NCBI RefSeq assembly: GCF_902498915.1
Contig: NZ_CABVLQ010000001.1
Origin: Escherichia ruysiae
Lineage (GTDB): Bacteria > Pseudomonadota > Gammaproteobacteria > Enterobacterales > Enterobacteriaceae
Strand: one strand, 5' to 3'
Length of the DNA stretch: 64,000 nucleotides
This document shows, piece by piece, positions 30,059 to 40,048 of the stretch. Below the pieces are notes generated by a model. That model saw only the letters and a list, made by a program, of their open reading frames with translations. It was not told the DNA's origin and did no database searches. Numbering within the stretch: position 1 is the stretch's first letter; each line of letters begins with the position of its first letter. Both the position numbers and the translations under genes were made by a program.

Positions 30059-30159
30059 ATAAGCAAATACAATGAAAAAAAGTTATCTTCAGCCGTCCAT
30101 ATTGTCTCATTTTGGTATACGATAGCGACGGATTTTCCCTCCTTGTTCGGAAATAGATA

Positions 30160-31497
30160 ATGAGTCAACAACACACAACCCAGGCTTCTGGCCAGGGGAT
30201 GCTGGAACGCGTGTTTAAACTGCGCGAACATGGCACGACGGCACGAACCGAAGTGATCGCTGGTTTTACCACCTTCCTGACGATGGTTTACATCGTTTTT
30301 GTTAACCCGCAAATTCTTGGCGTCGCTGGCATGGACACCAGCGCCGTCTTCGTCACCACCTGTCTGATTGCTGCGTTCGGCAGTATTCTGATGGGGCTGT
30401 TTGCTAACCTGCCAGTCGCGCTGGCTCCCGCTATGGGTCTGAATGCGTTCTTCGCCTTTGTTGTGGTGCAGGCGATGGGCTTGCCATGGCAGGTCGGGAT
30501 GGGCGCCATTTTCTGGGGCGCGATTGGTCTGCTGTTACTGACGATTTTCCGCGTTCGCTACTGGATGATTGCCAACATTCCAGTGAGTCTGCGTGTGGGG
30601 ATCACCAGCGGTATCGGCCTGTTCATTGGTATGATGGGGCTGAAAAACGCAGGTGTCATTGTCGCTAACCCGGAAACGCTGGTCAGCATCGGTAACCTGA
30701 CTTCTCACAGCGTGCTGCTGGGTATCCTCGGCTTCTTCATCATTGCTATTCTGGCCTCGCGCAACATTCACGCGGCGGTACTGGTTTCCATCGTGGTGAC
30801 GACGCTTTTGGGCTGGATGCTGGGTGATGTGCACTACAACGGCATTGTCTCCGCGCCGCCGAGCGTGATGACGGTAGTGGGTCATGTGGATTTAGCCGGG
30901 TCATTAAACCTCGGTCTGGCAGGGGTAATTTTCTCTTTCATGCTGGTCAACCTGTTTGACTCCTCCGGTACGTTGATTGGCGTAACCGATAAAGCGGGTC
31001 TGGCGGATGAGAAAGGTAAATTCCCGCGCATGAAGCAGGCGCTGTATGTCGACAGTATCTCTTCTGTTACCGGTTCCTTTATCGGTACATCTTCCGTCAC
31101 GGCGTATATTGAGTCCTCTTCTGGTGTTTCCGTTGGCGGTCGTACCGGTCTGACGGCAGTGGTTGTCGGCCTGCTATTCCTGCTGGTTATCTTTCTGTCA
31201 CCGCTGGCGGGAATGGTGCCTGGCTATGCTGCTGCTGGCGCGCTGATCTACGTGGGCGTACTGATGACCTCAAGTCTTGCTCGCGTGAAATGGCAGGATC
31301 TTACTGAATCCGTTCCGGCGTTTATTACCGCCGTGATGATGCCGTTCAGCTTTTCGATTACTGAAGGTATTGCGCTGGGCTTCATTTCCTACTGCGTGAT
31401 GAAAATCGGCACCGGACGTCTGCGTGATCTAAGCCCGTGCGTAATCATCGTTGCGCTGCTGTTTATCCTGAAGATCGTGTTTATCGACGCCCACTAA
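30160..31497 (+). CDS. adeP: AdeP, high-affinity adenine permease
   Basis: 445 residues with about 13 hydrophobic segments, family NCS2 AzgA-like. The N-terminal TEVIAGFTTFLTMVYI block and the LFDSSGTLIGV motif are characteristic of this adenine/guanine/hypoxanthine group. Proton symporter in the inner membrane for adenine salvage. A bidirectional terminator separates it from chrR. Confidence 0.96.
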   Translation: MSQQHTTQASGQGMLERVFKLREHGTTARTEVIAGFTTFLTMVYIVFVNPQILGVAGMDTSAVFVTTCLIAAFGSILMGLFANLPVALAPAMGLNAFFAFVVVQAMGLPWQVGMGAIFWGAIGLLLLTIFRVRYWMIANIPVSLRVGITSGIGLFIGMMGLKNAGVIVANPETLVSIGNLTSHSVLLGILGFFIIAILASRNIHAAVLVSIVVTTLLGWMLGDVHYNGIVSAPPSVMTVVGHVDLAGSLNLGLAGVIFSFMLVNLFDSSGTLIGVTDKAGLADEKGKFPRMKQALYVDSISSVTGSFIGTSSVTAYIESSSGVSVGGRTGLTAVVVGLLFLLVIFLSPLAGMVPGYAAAGALIYVGVLMTSSLARVKWQDLTESVPAFITAVMMPFSFSITEGIALGFISYCVMKIGTGRLRDLSPCVIIVALLFILKIVFIDAH

Positions 31498-31512
31498 AAT
31501 CGATAACTCGTT

Positions 31513-31549
31513 AAAAAACCCGCCATGAGTTACCGCTGGCGGGTTTTTT
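31513..31549. terminator. Bidirectional terminator between adeP and chrR
   Basis: AAAAAACCCGCC / GGCGGGTTTTTT inverted repeat with a 13-base loop; A-run and T-run on either side suit both convergent genes. Confidence 0.88.
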
Positions 31550-31551
31550 AT

Positions 31552-32118
31552 TTAGAGTTTCACCCGCTGAATAAACTCGCCAAATGCGGTCAATTGTCCG
31601 GTCAGATGATCCAGTGTTCCTTGATCAATCACTTCTCCGGTTTGTGGATCGACTTTGTTCTGAATCACACCGCCCATAAACTCCGGTTTGTTCATTACCA
31701 TCGCGTCGAGAAAAACCAGAATCTGGCGCAGGTGATACTGGCAGCGCGCGCCGCCAATCACGCCCATTGAGCTGGTCTGAATCAACACCGGTTTACCGGC
31801 CAGCGGTTGATCCGGCAGGCGAGATAGCCAGTCGATGGCATTTTTCAGTCCGCCCGGCACGGAGTAGTTATATTCCGGCGTGACGATCACCACGCCGTCA
31901 GCTTGGCGAATTTGTTCCGCCAGAGTTTCAACTGCCGCTGGAAAACCTTCTTCCTGCTGTACGTCAGCGTCATACAGAGGAATGTCGGCAATGGAAGGTA
32001 ACGCATTGACTTCCATACCCGCAGGGGCAATTTTCGGCAGTGTACGTGCAACCATGCCATTAAATGAGCCTTTGCGCAGGCTCCCCAGTAACGTAACCAC
32101 CTTCAATTTTTCAGACAT
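31552..32118 (-). CDS. chrR: ChrR (YieF), NAD(P)H-dependent FMN quinone/chromate reductase
   Basis: 188 residues, flavodoxin-like. The FMN phosphate loop GSLRKGSFN is near residues 12-20, and the TPEYNYSVPG segment is typical of NADPH-dependent FMN reductases. It reduces quinones by two electrons, limits oxidative stress, and reduces chromate. yieE lies 21 bases upstream in the same direction, so the two may be co-transcribed. Confidence 0.95.
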   Translation of the reverse strand: MSEKLKVVTLLGSLRKGSFNGMVARTLPKIAPAGMEVNALPSIADIPLYDADVQQEEGFPAAVETLAEQIRQADGVVIVTPEYNYSVPGGLKNAIDWLSRLPDQPLAGKPVLIQTSSMGVIGGARCQYHLRQILVFLDAMVMNKPEFMGGVIQNKVDPQTGEVIDQGTLDHLTGQLTAFGEFIQRVKL

Positions 32119-32139
32119 GATGACTCCTGTGGTTGTCTA

Positions 32140-32889
32140 TCAATTTGGCGAAAAAGACTTCACGGTAGATAGCTGGGCAAAACGCATCATCCGGCTGGTG
32201 GGGTTGTTGGCGCGACTGTGAATATCCGGCAGACTTTTCCAGCCTTGCTTACCATCTAACTCCCAGACACTGAGCTTCTCAATCGCTGGAGTGACCGCCA
32301 CGGACCACACCAGCACGTCCTCTGCGTCGCATAACGCTTCTACATGATTTACATGGGCACATTTCAGGCGTCCGGCAATGGGCAGCAATTGCAGATCGCG
32401 CGGGTCGTCATTCAGTACATCGCCGGTAAGTTTTAGCACGCTTCGGCGCAAAGTAATGAGTTGCGCTCGTGCTTCATTAGGATCGTTCTGCTTACTGATC
32501 CATAACGATTCATTGCTGGAAAAAATAGGGTTATCGGGTGCATGGGGACTATGAAACCCGCGTGTTGCGCGCTGTAGCTCCATATCGAGACCACACTCAC
32601 CTTCGGTTGTTAACGCTACGCCGACCATATTTCCGGCATAGGATATTGAAAATGATGGCAAATTTTTATCGAGGAAAACCGGCTTTCCTTTAGCCTGGGT
32701 GACGATCTCTGGTAATTCGCTTATGCCATACAGCATAGACATCAGTTCTGCGAGTAAACCTCTGGACGCCAGAAAACGACTTTGACGATGAGGGGGAAGA
32801 TTTCGGGCTTCTTGATGACACCGGGAGGGGAGACGAACAGATATCAAATGTCCTTCCGTTAAAATCCCTCGGGCAAAGTGAGTCGCCAT
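32140..32889 (-). CDS. yieE: YieE, 4'-phosphopantetheinyl transferase superfamily protein
   Basis: 249 residues from the second ATG at 32889, chosen because GGAG lies six to seven bases before it; an upstream in-frame ATG at 32901 would add four residues. The CGLDMELQ sequence near residue 110 is the GxDxE metal/CoA motif and WISKQNDPNEA resembles the second (W-xKEA) motif in weakened form. The acyl-carrier substrate is unknown and no carrier protein or synthase lies nearby. Confidence 0.9.
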   Translation of the reverse strand: MATHFARGILTEGHLISVRLPSRCHQEARNLPPHRQSRFLASRGLLAELMSMLYGISELPEIVTQAKGKPVFLDKNLPSFSISYAGNMVGVALTTEGECGLDMELQRATRGFHSPHAPDNPIFSSNESLWISKQNDPNEARAQLITLRRSVLKLTGDVLNDDPRDLQLLPIAGRLKCAHVNHVEALCDAEDVLVWSVAVTPAIEKLSVWELDGKQGWKSLPDIHSRANNPTSRMMRFAQLSTVKSFSPN

Positions 32890-33045
32890 TTTTCGCTCCA
32901 TGCTTAATGGTCCATTATGAATACAAGAGTAATCATTTGCTGGAACTATGGACAGACTAAAGTGGCGAAAAGTTCGATTCGGATAAGTTTATTACATGTT
33001 TTTTACATTTTATCGTGAAATGTGGTCGCATTTTATACGATTTTA

Positions 33046-34005
33046 TTATGCTATCGAGGCGTAAATATTTTTAATGGTTTCCCGTAACCAGACGATCTTC
33101 GGGTTATGGCTATTCCGTTTGTGCCACAGCAGAGTAAACGGTACTTCCAGTTTTTTTTGCTGGCTTTCGTCAAAGGGGAGAGGAAGAGCAACCAACGGCA
33201 GTTGGTGGAGCTGATTGTAGTACTGACAGTAGCGTGGCGCGGTCGCCATTAGCAGATTGTCGGGCTGCGCCGCCATAAATAGTGCCTGCTCAAATTCTGG
33301 CAGACTCATAGCAATCGTGCGTTCTCGGCCTAGCTCCTGTAACACATTGTCCAGCGCCCAGGTGTCGCTCTGTTCCCAGCAAATGCTGATATGCGGATAA
33401 CGCAGAAAGGTGTCCAGATCCCACGCTTCACGTAGTGCCGGATGATCTTTGCGTAGCCAGACGCAGGGCACATCACTAAACAGCACTTCATAATCAATGG
33501 ATAACGGCAACGAACTTAGTAGCTCCCGCGAACGGGGATGACTTTCACGACCGGAAAAACCGATATCCACTTCGCCACGGGTAATTGCATCTAGCGAATC
33601 GTAATCCCAGTTACGTAGTTTGATGGTCGCCTGGGGGTAACGCTGGTAGATCTGTTTCGATAACGCGTTAAACATGATCATCATCAGCGGCGACTCCGCC
33701 GCTAACTCAAACTTAAGGCCGCGCGGCGTTTCGTGATGCGGTTTATCCAGCAGCAGATTGCTCATTTGCATCCATTCCGCCAGATTTTGTTCCATGCTGA
33801 CCATCAGCGGCGTGGGCGTCAGACCCAGCGGTGAGTTCACAAAGAGCGGATCATCAAACCATGCCCGAAGTTTTGCTAATGACTTGCTCACCGCCGAAGG
33901 CGTGACGTTCATCCGTTTCGCCGCTTTGGTTACGCTGCGCTCCTGCATCAGCAATTGCAGACAGAGCAGCAAATTGAGATCAAGCGTGGTGATGGATTTC
34001 TTCAT
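33046..34005 (-). CDS. yidZ: YidZ, LysR-family regulator
   Basis: 319 residues from the ATG at 34005. The N-terminal LysR helix-turn-helix is clear (SVTKAAKRMNVTPSAVSKSLAKLR, residues about 23-46), followed by a substrate-binding effector domain. K-12 YidZ has been linked to nitric oxide resistance under anaerobic growth. The start lies inside the end of mdtL (26-base overlap), so it is probably co-transcribed with mdtL. Confidence 0.93.
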   Translation of the reverse strand: MKKSITTLDLNLLLCLQLLMQERSVTKAAKRMNVTPSAVSKSLAKLRAWFDDPLFVNSPLGLTPTPLMVSMEQNLAEWMQMSNLLLDKPHHETPRGLKFELAAESPLMMIMFNALSKQIYQRYPQATIKLRNWDYDSLDAITRGEVDIGFSGRESHPRSRELLSSLPLSIDYEVLFSDVPCVWLRKDHPALREAWDLDTFLRYPHISICWEQSDTWALDNVLQELGRERTIAMSLPEFEQALFMAAQPDNLLMATAPRYCQYYNQLHQLPLVALPLPFDESQQKKLEVPFTLLWHKRNSHNPKIVWLRETIKNIYASIA

Positions 34006-35155
34006 GAGCGGCAACCGGGCGTCCAGGCGCGACGAACATAATCAGCAACAGGCTCACTATGCTACAGGCAATCAGAATCCCGATCAGCATATTCCATGCG
34101 CCGATACCAACCACCGCCGCCAGCCAAATCCACAGTGACGAACCGCAAACTTGCGCAATACCTAAGGTCGAGCTGGCTACGCCCGCGCGTAATGAAAACG
34201 GCCCTAACGCCTGACTCATCGCCACACCAAAACCTACCGAGAAACCGGCACAAATCAGCGTGATACCAAACAGAGAAACCGCATGGGAAGGTGAAACGGC
34301 AAGGGTGATACCCGCCGCCAGGAATAACACCTGCGAGGTGATCATCAGCGTTCGCGGCTTAAAAATTCCCAATGCAAACGGCGTGGAGAACGATACGGTC
34401 ATACTGACGCCTGCGGTCAGCGCCATAATGGTGGCGTATTCTCCGCGCTCAAAACCCATGATTTCCATCATCAATACAGGCGACGTATTCACGAAGGTGA
34501 GGATCACCGAAACGCTGAGGGTGGTGATAACAACACGGCTGAGGAAAAAACGGTTAAGCAGCGATTCAGTATCTTCTCGTGGTTTGTCCGAAGCGGCAGG
34601 CGCGGCAGGGCGCGTTTCTTTTAAAATAAATAAAGACAACATCAGTACTGCGAAGCCCATCATCGCCATTACCCAGAACAGGCTTTGCCACGGGAATTTA
34701 AGCATAATCAGATGCCCGAGTACCGGTGCTAACACCGGAATGATGCAGGTAATACCGTTGAGTAACGACAGCACTTTTGCCCGACGTCGATCGTCCAGTG
34801 TGTCGCGTAAAATGGCGAACGCCACCACGTAACAACAGCCCGCGCCCAGCCCCTGTAGAAAGCGTCCTGCAAGAAATAACGCGCTGGTTTCAGCCAGTGA
34901 ACAGAACACTGAGGCGATAATAAATAGCGCCGCGCCGGGTATGGCGACCGGCTTTCTCCCTGAACGATCGGCCACTTTACCGGCAAATAACATCGCTGCC
35001 GCCATTCCCGCCAGATAAACGGAAAACGCAATATGTAACTGCGCTTCGCTGGCATTGAGGTCGGCGGCGATGCGCGGTAAACCAACGAGGTACATATCAA
35101 TCCCTGCGGGATAAAGTAAAACCAGGGCAAAACTACAAATTAAGAAACGGGACAT
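33980..35155 (-). CDS. mdtL: MdtL, MFS multidrug efflux protein (Bcr/CflA subfamily)
   Basis: 391 residues, 12 predicted membrane helices. The loop 2-3 signature GKVADRSGRKP is near residues 59-69, and the antiporter motif region GLGAGCCYV is in helix 5. Overexpression of the K-12 gene raises chloramphenicol resistance. Overlaps the start of yidZ. Downstream of the tna operon in the same direction, separated by a terminator. Confidence 0.95.
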   Translation of the reverse strand: MSRFLICSFALVLLYPAGIDMYLVGLPRIAADLNASEAQLHIAFSVYLAGMAAAMLFAGKVADRSGRKPVAIPGAALFIIASVFCSLAETSALFLAGRFLQGLGAGCCYVVAFAILRDTLDDRRRAKVLSLLNGITCIIPVLAPVLGHLIMLKFPWQSLFWVMAMMGFAVLMLSLFILKETRPAAPAASDKPREDTESLLNRFFLSRVVITTLSVSVILTFVNTSPVLMMEIMGFERGEYATIMALTAGVSMTVSFSTPFALGIFKPRTLMITSQVLFLAAGITLAVSPSHAVSLFGITLICAGFSVGFGVAMSQALGPFSLRAGVASSTLGIAQVCGSSLWIWLAAVVGIGAWNMLIGILIACSIVSLLLIMFVAPGRPVAAHEEIHHHA

Positions 35156-35251
35156 GAGCTAAAGCGTCCTGACGGAAAGGTGACGCAAAGCATACGTGGT
35201 GACGGAGAATCAGGCGAGTTGCCATTTGGACAAAAGAGATTTCCTGACAGG

Positions 35252-35281
35252 CAAGAAGCCAGCAAAATAGCTGGCTTCTTG
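35252..35281 (-). terminator. Terminator of the tna operon
   Basis: Perfect 12-base stem CAAGAAGCCAGC / GCTGGCTTCTTG with a six-base loop, just downstream of the tnaB stop; the trailing T-run on the minus strand is weak. Confidence 0.75.
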
Positions 35282-35287
35282 AAGGGA

Positions 35288-36535
35288 TCAGCCAAATTTA
35301 GGTAACACGTTAAAAACGTTACCGAACCAGCATAAAATTACGGTTATACCAAAGAGAATGACAATCGCCGGAATGAGATTGCCGCCCCAAACCGTGAACA
35401 TCTGGTTGGGAAACTTCTTGCGGGCTTTGATTGCCAATACCGCAGGGATAATGACCGCCCAGATGGTGGCGCACAGCCCGGCACCGCCGATCCCGTAAAT
35501 AAAGCCATTCGGGAAGACCAGATACAACAACGCGGGTGGCAGGAAGGTTAACAGCACGGTTTTGAAACGCCCGCCGTGGGAGTTATCAATCTTAAACAGA
35601 TCCGCCAGATAATCGAACAGTCCCAGCGTGACGCCAAAGAACGAACTGGCGACAGCTAAGTTAGAGAACACCAGCAGGCAAAACTCGATAATGCCATGTT
35701 GTTTGGTGCCGAGGAACGATTTCACCAGTGAATCGACGTTGCCGCCGGAGGAGATAATCGCTTTAAAACTTTCACGCGGAATATTCCCCATCGTGCAATA
35801 CAGCCAGAAGAGATAAATCACCAGCGCCAGCAGCGAACCGAAAACCACGCTTTTGATGAGCTTATCTTTGCGTTTGCCATAGCAAATAATCAGGCTGGGA
35901 ATATTGCCGTGGAAACCAAATGACGCAAGGCACACTGGCAGAGCCATAAAAATGTACGGGAAGTAAGACGTCCCCGCAGTCGTGCTGGTGGCATCACGTA
36001 GAACGGAATAATCGACCTGGAAGAAGAAAGAGCCAAACACAATGACAAAGGAGATAATCTTCAGCCCGAGGAACAATGACGTGATACGGCTGGCGGCTAA
36101 CGAACTTATCCATAATACGCTGGCGACGAAAATGGCCGTGCAGATCCCGACAATGCGAGGATTGGCATGGTAGCCCAGATTCATTGATATCGTTTCGCTA
36201 ATGATCGCGCCGTTAGCGGAGATATAGGCGTAAGTGAGAATATAGAGAACGAAGGCAACGGTAATGCCGCTGATAATGTTCCAGGTGTTACCGATTAAAT
36301 CTTTAGTGATGGTATTAAAACTGGAGCCGACGGGATAATTTAAATTTGCTTCTAATAAAAGTAACCCAGAATGTAGCATTGAAAACCAGGCAATGATAAG
36401 GATAAAGGCACCCCAGAAAAACCAGGCACCGGCAAGATCAACAGGTAAAGCAAACATACCTCCACCGATTACTGTACCTGCTATAACCATAACACCCCAA
36501 AATGCAGAGTGTTTTTTTTCTGCTTGTTCAGTCAT
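35288..36535 (-). CDS. tnaB: TnaB, low-affinity tryptophan permease
   Basis: 415 residues, about 11 membrane helices, aromatic amino acid permease family (GTVIGGGMFALPVDLAGAWF near residues 17-36 is the family's first-helix signature). Imports tryptophan for TnaA. Third element of tnaCAB, 90 bases after tnaA. Confidence 0.97.
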   Translation of the reverse strand: MTEQAEKKHSAFWGVMVIAGTVIGGGMFALPVDLAGAWFFWGAFILIIAWFSMLHSGLLLLEANLNYPVGSSFNTITKDLIGNTWNIISGITVAFVLYILTYAYISANGAIISETISMNLGYHANPRIVGICTAIFVASVLWISSLAASRITSLFLGLKIISFVIVFGSFFFQVDYSVLRDATSTTAGTSYFPYIFMALPVCLASFGFHGNIPSLIICYGKRKDKLIKSVVFGSLLALVIYLFWLYCTMGNIPRESFKAIISSGGNVDSLVKSFLGTKQHGIIEFCLLVFSNLAVASSFFGVTLGLFDYLADLFKIDNSHGGRFKTVLLTFLPPALLYLVFPNGFIYGIGGAGLCATIWAVIIPAVLAIKARKKFPNQMFTVWGGNLIPAIVILFGITVILCWFGNVFNVLPKFG

Positions 36536-36625
36536 GATGCCACCTTTAGAGGAAGGCTATTTTTGTTATTGAGGATGTAGGGAGTGGAGTGGCTAACATC
36601 CTTATAGCCACTCTGAGTGTATTAA

Positions 36626-38041
36626 TTAAACTTCTTTCAGTTTTGCGGTGAAGTGACGCAATACTTTCGGTTCGTAGGTAAAGGTTAACCCTTTAATATT
36701 TGCTGCGTTCTCTTTCACATGTTTGAAGGCTTCAATAATAAAGTCCATATGTGTTTGAGTATAGGTTGCGCGTGGAATGGTTAAACGCAGCAATTCTGCC
36801 GGGCACGGCAGTTGTTTACCGGTTTTCGGATCGCGGCCTAACAGGAAAGAACCAATTTCTACCGCACGGATACCGGCGACTTTATACAGCTCGCACGCCA
36901 GCGCCTGTGCCGGGAACTGATCTGCCGGAATATGCGGCAACAGTTTACCTGCATCAACGAACGCCGCGTGACCGCCCGCCTGCTGACACACAACGCCAAT
37001 CTCTTCCAGACCATCGACCAGATACTGCACCTGCGCAATACGATAAGCCAGCCAGTCATGATTCATGCCATCATACAGACCCACAGCCAGACGCTCCATC
37101 GCGCCACCTTCCAGACCACCATAAGTCGGGAAGCCTTCCTGCACCACGCAAAGGGTTCTGCACTCGGTATAGACATCGAAGAAGCTGTCGTCTTTCACGC
37201 ACAGCAGGCCGCCCATCGGCACCATCGCATCTTTCTTGGCGGACATTGCCAGCATATCGGCATATTTGTAGGTTTCGCGGGTAATTTGCTCGATAGTCCA
37301 GTCTTTGTATTCCGCTTCACGTTGCTTGATGAAATAGGCGTTTTCAGCAAAGCGCGCGGAGTCCATCACTACAGGAATGTCATATTTCTTCGCAATGCTG
37401 TACATCGCTTTCATATTTGCCAGTGAAACCGGCTGACCACCTGCGGAGTTACTGGTGATGGTAGCAACGATATATGGCACGTTATTCGGGCCAACTTCCT
37501 CAATACCGCGTTCTAATCCTTCGAGGTCAAAGTTACCTTTAAAGTCGTAACGCACGCCCGTATCGAAGGCTTCTTTGATATAGACGTTACGCACGGTACA
37601 GCCGTTAATCTGGCTATGCCCCTGAGTGGTGTCGAAGAAATAGTTCGAGAACGCTACCATTTTGCTGCGATCCAGCCCTTTTTCCTGCTCGCGTTTTTTA
37701 ATCAGTACCGGAATGTAGATTTGCTCTGCGCCACGCCCCTGGTGAGTCGGAATGGTGTATTGATAACCAAAGATATTCTTCACTGACTCGGCTAATGCGT
37801 AGTAGCTGCGGCTGCCGCTGTAGGCTTCGTCGCCGCGCATCATCGCTGCCTGCATACTCTGCGTCACCGCTCCGGTGCCACTGTCGGTCAGTAAATCGAT
37901 AAACACATCTTCGCTATCCAGCAGAAATGGGTTCATACCGGATTTAATAATCGCTTCTTCACGATAAGCGCGAGTGGTACGTTTTACTGGCTCAATAACA
38001 CGAATGCGGAACGGTTCAGGGAGGTGTTTAAAGTTTTCCAT
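36626..38041 (-). CDS. tnaA: TnaA, tryptophanase
   Basis: 471 residues from the ATG at 38041 (an upstream ATG five codons earlier lacks a better ribosome site). PLP is bound by the lysine in MLAMSAKKDAMVPMGG (K270). Converts tryptophan to indole, pyruvate and ammonia; indole is a signalling molecule. The intact gene predicts an indole-positive strain, unlike several Shigella lineages. Confidence 0.98.
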   Translation of the reverse strand: MENFKHLPEPFRIRVIEPVKRTTRAYREEAIIKSGMNPFLLDSEDVFIDLLTDSGTGAVTQSMQAAMMRGDEAYSGSRSYYALAESVKNIFGYQYTIPTHQGRGAEQIYIPVLIKKREQEKGLDRSKMVAFSNYFFDTTQGHSQINGCTVRNVYIKEAFDTGVRYDFKGNFDLEGLERGIEEVGPNNVPYIVATITSNSAGGQPVSLANMKAMYSIAKKYDIPVVMDSARFAENAYFIKQREAEYKDWTIEQITRETYKYADMLAMSAKKDAMVPMGGLLCVKDDSFFDVYTECRTLCVVQEGFPTYGGLEGGAMERLAVGLYDGMNHDWLAYRIAQVQYLVDGLEEIGVVCQQAGGHAAFVDAGKLLPHIPADQFPAQALACELYKVAGIRAVEIGSFLLGRDPKTGKQLPCPAELLRLTIPRATYTQTHMDFIIEAFKHVKENAANIKGLTFTYEPKVLRHFTAKLKEV

Positions 38042-38262
38042 TGCATAATCCTTCATTTATTTTAATTGCAGTGATCCCTGTGAATATTACATTTGCAATA
38101 TCTATTAATTCGCCAGATATATATGCAAGAGCCATCATTTACTAAAACAAGTAAATAAATGAGAGATAGCCTTTGCAAAAGGCAAAATTAAGATATAGCA
38201 AACAAATAGATCACATGGAATCTAATTCGGTTTGGTTCTGATGATGGCTACAGAAGGGTAAA
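38042..38262 (-). promoter_or_regulatory. tnaC-tnaA spacer, Rho-dependent attenuator
   Basis: 221 bases between the leader peptide stop and tnaA. In K-12 this spacer has boxA and a rut site; Rho terminates there unless a ribosome stalled at the tnaC stop by tryptophan blocks its access. No competing coding sequence was seen. Confidence 0.75.
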
Positions 38263-38337
38263 TTAAGGGCGGTGATCGACAATTCTGTTGTCAATATTAA
38301 ACCACTTTGAGGTCACACATATATGTAAGGTATTCAT
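38263..38337 (-). CDS. tnaC: TnaC, tryptophanase operon leader peptide
   Basis: 24 residues: MNTLHICVTSKW then FNIDNRIVDHRP. The residues needed for tryptophan-induced ribosome arrest (W12, D16, P24) are all present. Residue 3 is threonine, whereas I recall isoleucine in K-12. Arrest of the ribosome at the stop codon masks the adjacent rut site and turns on tnaAB. This gene is too short for routine ORF calling. Confidence 0.93.
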   Translation of the reverse strand: MNTLHICVTSKWFNIDNRIVDHRP

Positions 38338-38412
38338 AATGCACTTATCCTCGAAAGACACGACGTTACAGTATAATACTCAAGATTTTTGTCTATTCTG
38401 AAATTGTTTAAA

Positions 38413-38428
38413 TGTGAATCGAATCACA
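38413..38428. promoter_or_regulatory. CRP site of the tna promoter
   Basis: TGTGAATCGAATCACA is a perfect palindromic CRP half-site pair (TGTGA-N6-TCACA), about 76 bases upstream of tnaC, matching the known catabolite repression of tna. Confidence 0.88.
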
Positions 38429-38535
38429 AACGATTACGAAGCAATATTAAATGCTTTTTTAAGAAAATAAGTTACGTGAGAAGGTTAAGGTTTATAAAAA
38501 GAGTTGAGTAATAATAAGAGTGCTAACAAGAAAGC

Positions 38536-38567
38536 AAAGCCGCATCAGGCAATCAGGATGCGGCTTT
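38536..38567 (-). terminator. Terminator downstream of mnmE
   Basis: Perfect 11-base stem AAAGCCGCATC / GATGCGGCTTT with a 10-base loop; on the minus strand it follows the mnmE stop by about 12 bases. Confidence 0.8.
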
Positions 38568-38578
38568 GTAGGTACGGG

Positions 38579-39943
38579 TTACTTACCGATACAGAAGCTG
38601 GAGAAAATCCGCCCCAGCAAATCATCAGAGGTAAATTCCCCGGTGATTTCGCTTAAGTTCTGCTGTGCCAGGCGCAACTCTTCCGCCAGCAGTTCACCTG
38701 CCCAGGCTCCCAACAGTTGCGCTTTGCCCTGTTGTAGATGTTCCGCCGCCTGTTCCAGCGCCTGTAAGTGACGACGACGCGCCAGGAAGCCACCTTCCAT
38801 ATTCGTGTCGAAACCCATGCTCTGTTTGAGATGGTTACGCAACACATCCACGCCTTCGCCAGTCCTTGCAGAGAGACGAATCAACGCGTGACCGTTCACT
38901 TCGCTCATTCCCAGCGTTTCGCCGGTAATGTCGGCTTTATTGCGCACCACGGTGATCGGCAGTTTTGCAGGCAGACGGGCGATAAACTCCGGCCAGATCT
39001 CTGCTGGATCAACGGCGTCTGTCGTCGTGCCATCAACCATAAACAGCACGCGATCGGCCTGTTCAATTTCCTGCCACGCGCGCTCGATACCAATACGTTC
39101 CACTTCGTCGCTGGCTTCTCGTAGCCCGGCGGTATCGATAATATGTAGAGGCATCCCGTCAATATGAATATGCTCACGCAGCACGTCGCGCGTGGTTCCG
39201 GCAATATCAGTCACGATTGCCGCTTCACGGCCTGCCAGCGCGTTTAACAGGCTCGATTTACCGGCATTTGGGCGCCCGGCAATCACCACCTTCATCCCTT
39301 CGCGCAGCAGACTACCCTGACGTGCTTCGGCGCGTACTGCGTCGAGGTCGGCAATCACGTCATTGAGCTGGGCTTCAATTTTTCCGTCGGAGAGGAAATC
39401 GATCTCTTCATCGGGGAAATCAATTGCCGCTTCGACGTAAATGCGCAAGTGGGTGAGGGCTTCCACCAGATGGTTGACCCGTGCGGAGAATGCGCCTTGC
39501 AGCGAGTTAAGTGCCGAACGGGCTGCCTGTTCCGAACTGGCGTCGATAAGATCGGCAATCGCCTCGGCCTGGGCTAAGTCGAGTTTATCGTTAAGAAACG
39601 CGCGTTCGGAAAACTCACCAGGGCGAGCAATCCGCAGGCCGGGAATGGTCAGAATGCGTTTTAACAGCAGGTCGAGGATCACCGGACCGCCATGACCTTG
39701 CAGTTCCAGCACATCTTCGCCAGTAAACGAGTTCGGGCCAGGGAACCATAGCGCAATCCCCTGATCGAGCACGCTGCCGTCGGCGTCTTTAAACGGAAGA
39801 TAATCGGCGTAGCGTGGCTTAGGCAGTTTACCCAGCACGGTTTCGGCAACTTCACGGGCTTTGAGGCCGGAGATGCGCAGGATGCCAACACCGCCACGTC
39901 CCGGAGGCGTGGCCTGGGCTACGATAGTGTCATTATCGCTCAT
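38579..39943 (-). CDS. mnmE: MnmE (TrmE), tRNA-modifying GTPase
   Basis: 454 residues. The N-terminal formyl-THF-binding domain is followed by helices and an inserted G domain (P-loop GRPNAGKSS near residue 222, DTAGL switch II). The C-terminal CIGK carries the essential cysteine. Forms a complex with MnmG to modify U34 of tRNA. Transcribed downstream of yidC. Confidence 0.98.
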
Positions 39944-39959
39944 GATGTTCCTGTTGCTT

Positions 39960-39992
39960 TGTGTGGCGGATGCGCGGTGCTTATCCGCCCTA
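39960..39992. repeat. REP-like element between yidC and mnmE
   Basis: GTGTGGCGGATGCGCGGTGC then TTATCCGCCCTACG, a degenerate palindromic unit. Confidence 0.6.
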
Positions 39993-40004
39993 CGAAAAGA
40001 AAAA

Positions 40005-40022
40005 AGGCGGTCAACTGACCGC
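40005..40022 (-). terminator. Terminator/attenuator after yidC
   Basis: GGCGGTCA / TGACCGCC stem with a two-base loop; on the minus strand it is followed by a run of T (from the A-run at 39995-40004). Confidence 0.7.
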
Positions 40023-40048
40023 CCTTATTTTAGCGAAAACTCACCGAA

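Noticed and set aside
31525..31770. Open frame on the plus strand opposite the end of chrR
   Set aside because: It begins inside the bidirectional terminator and runs antisense to chrR; no supporting features.
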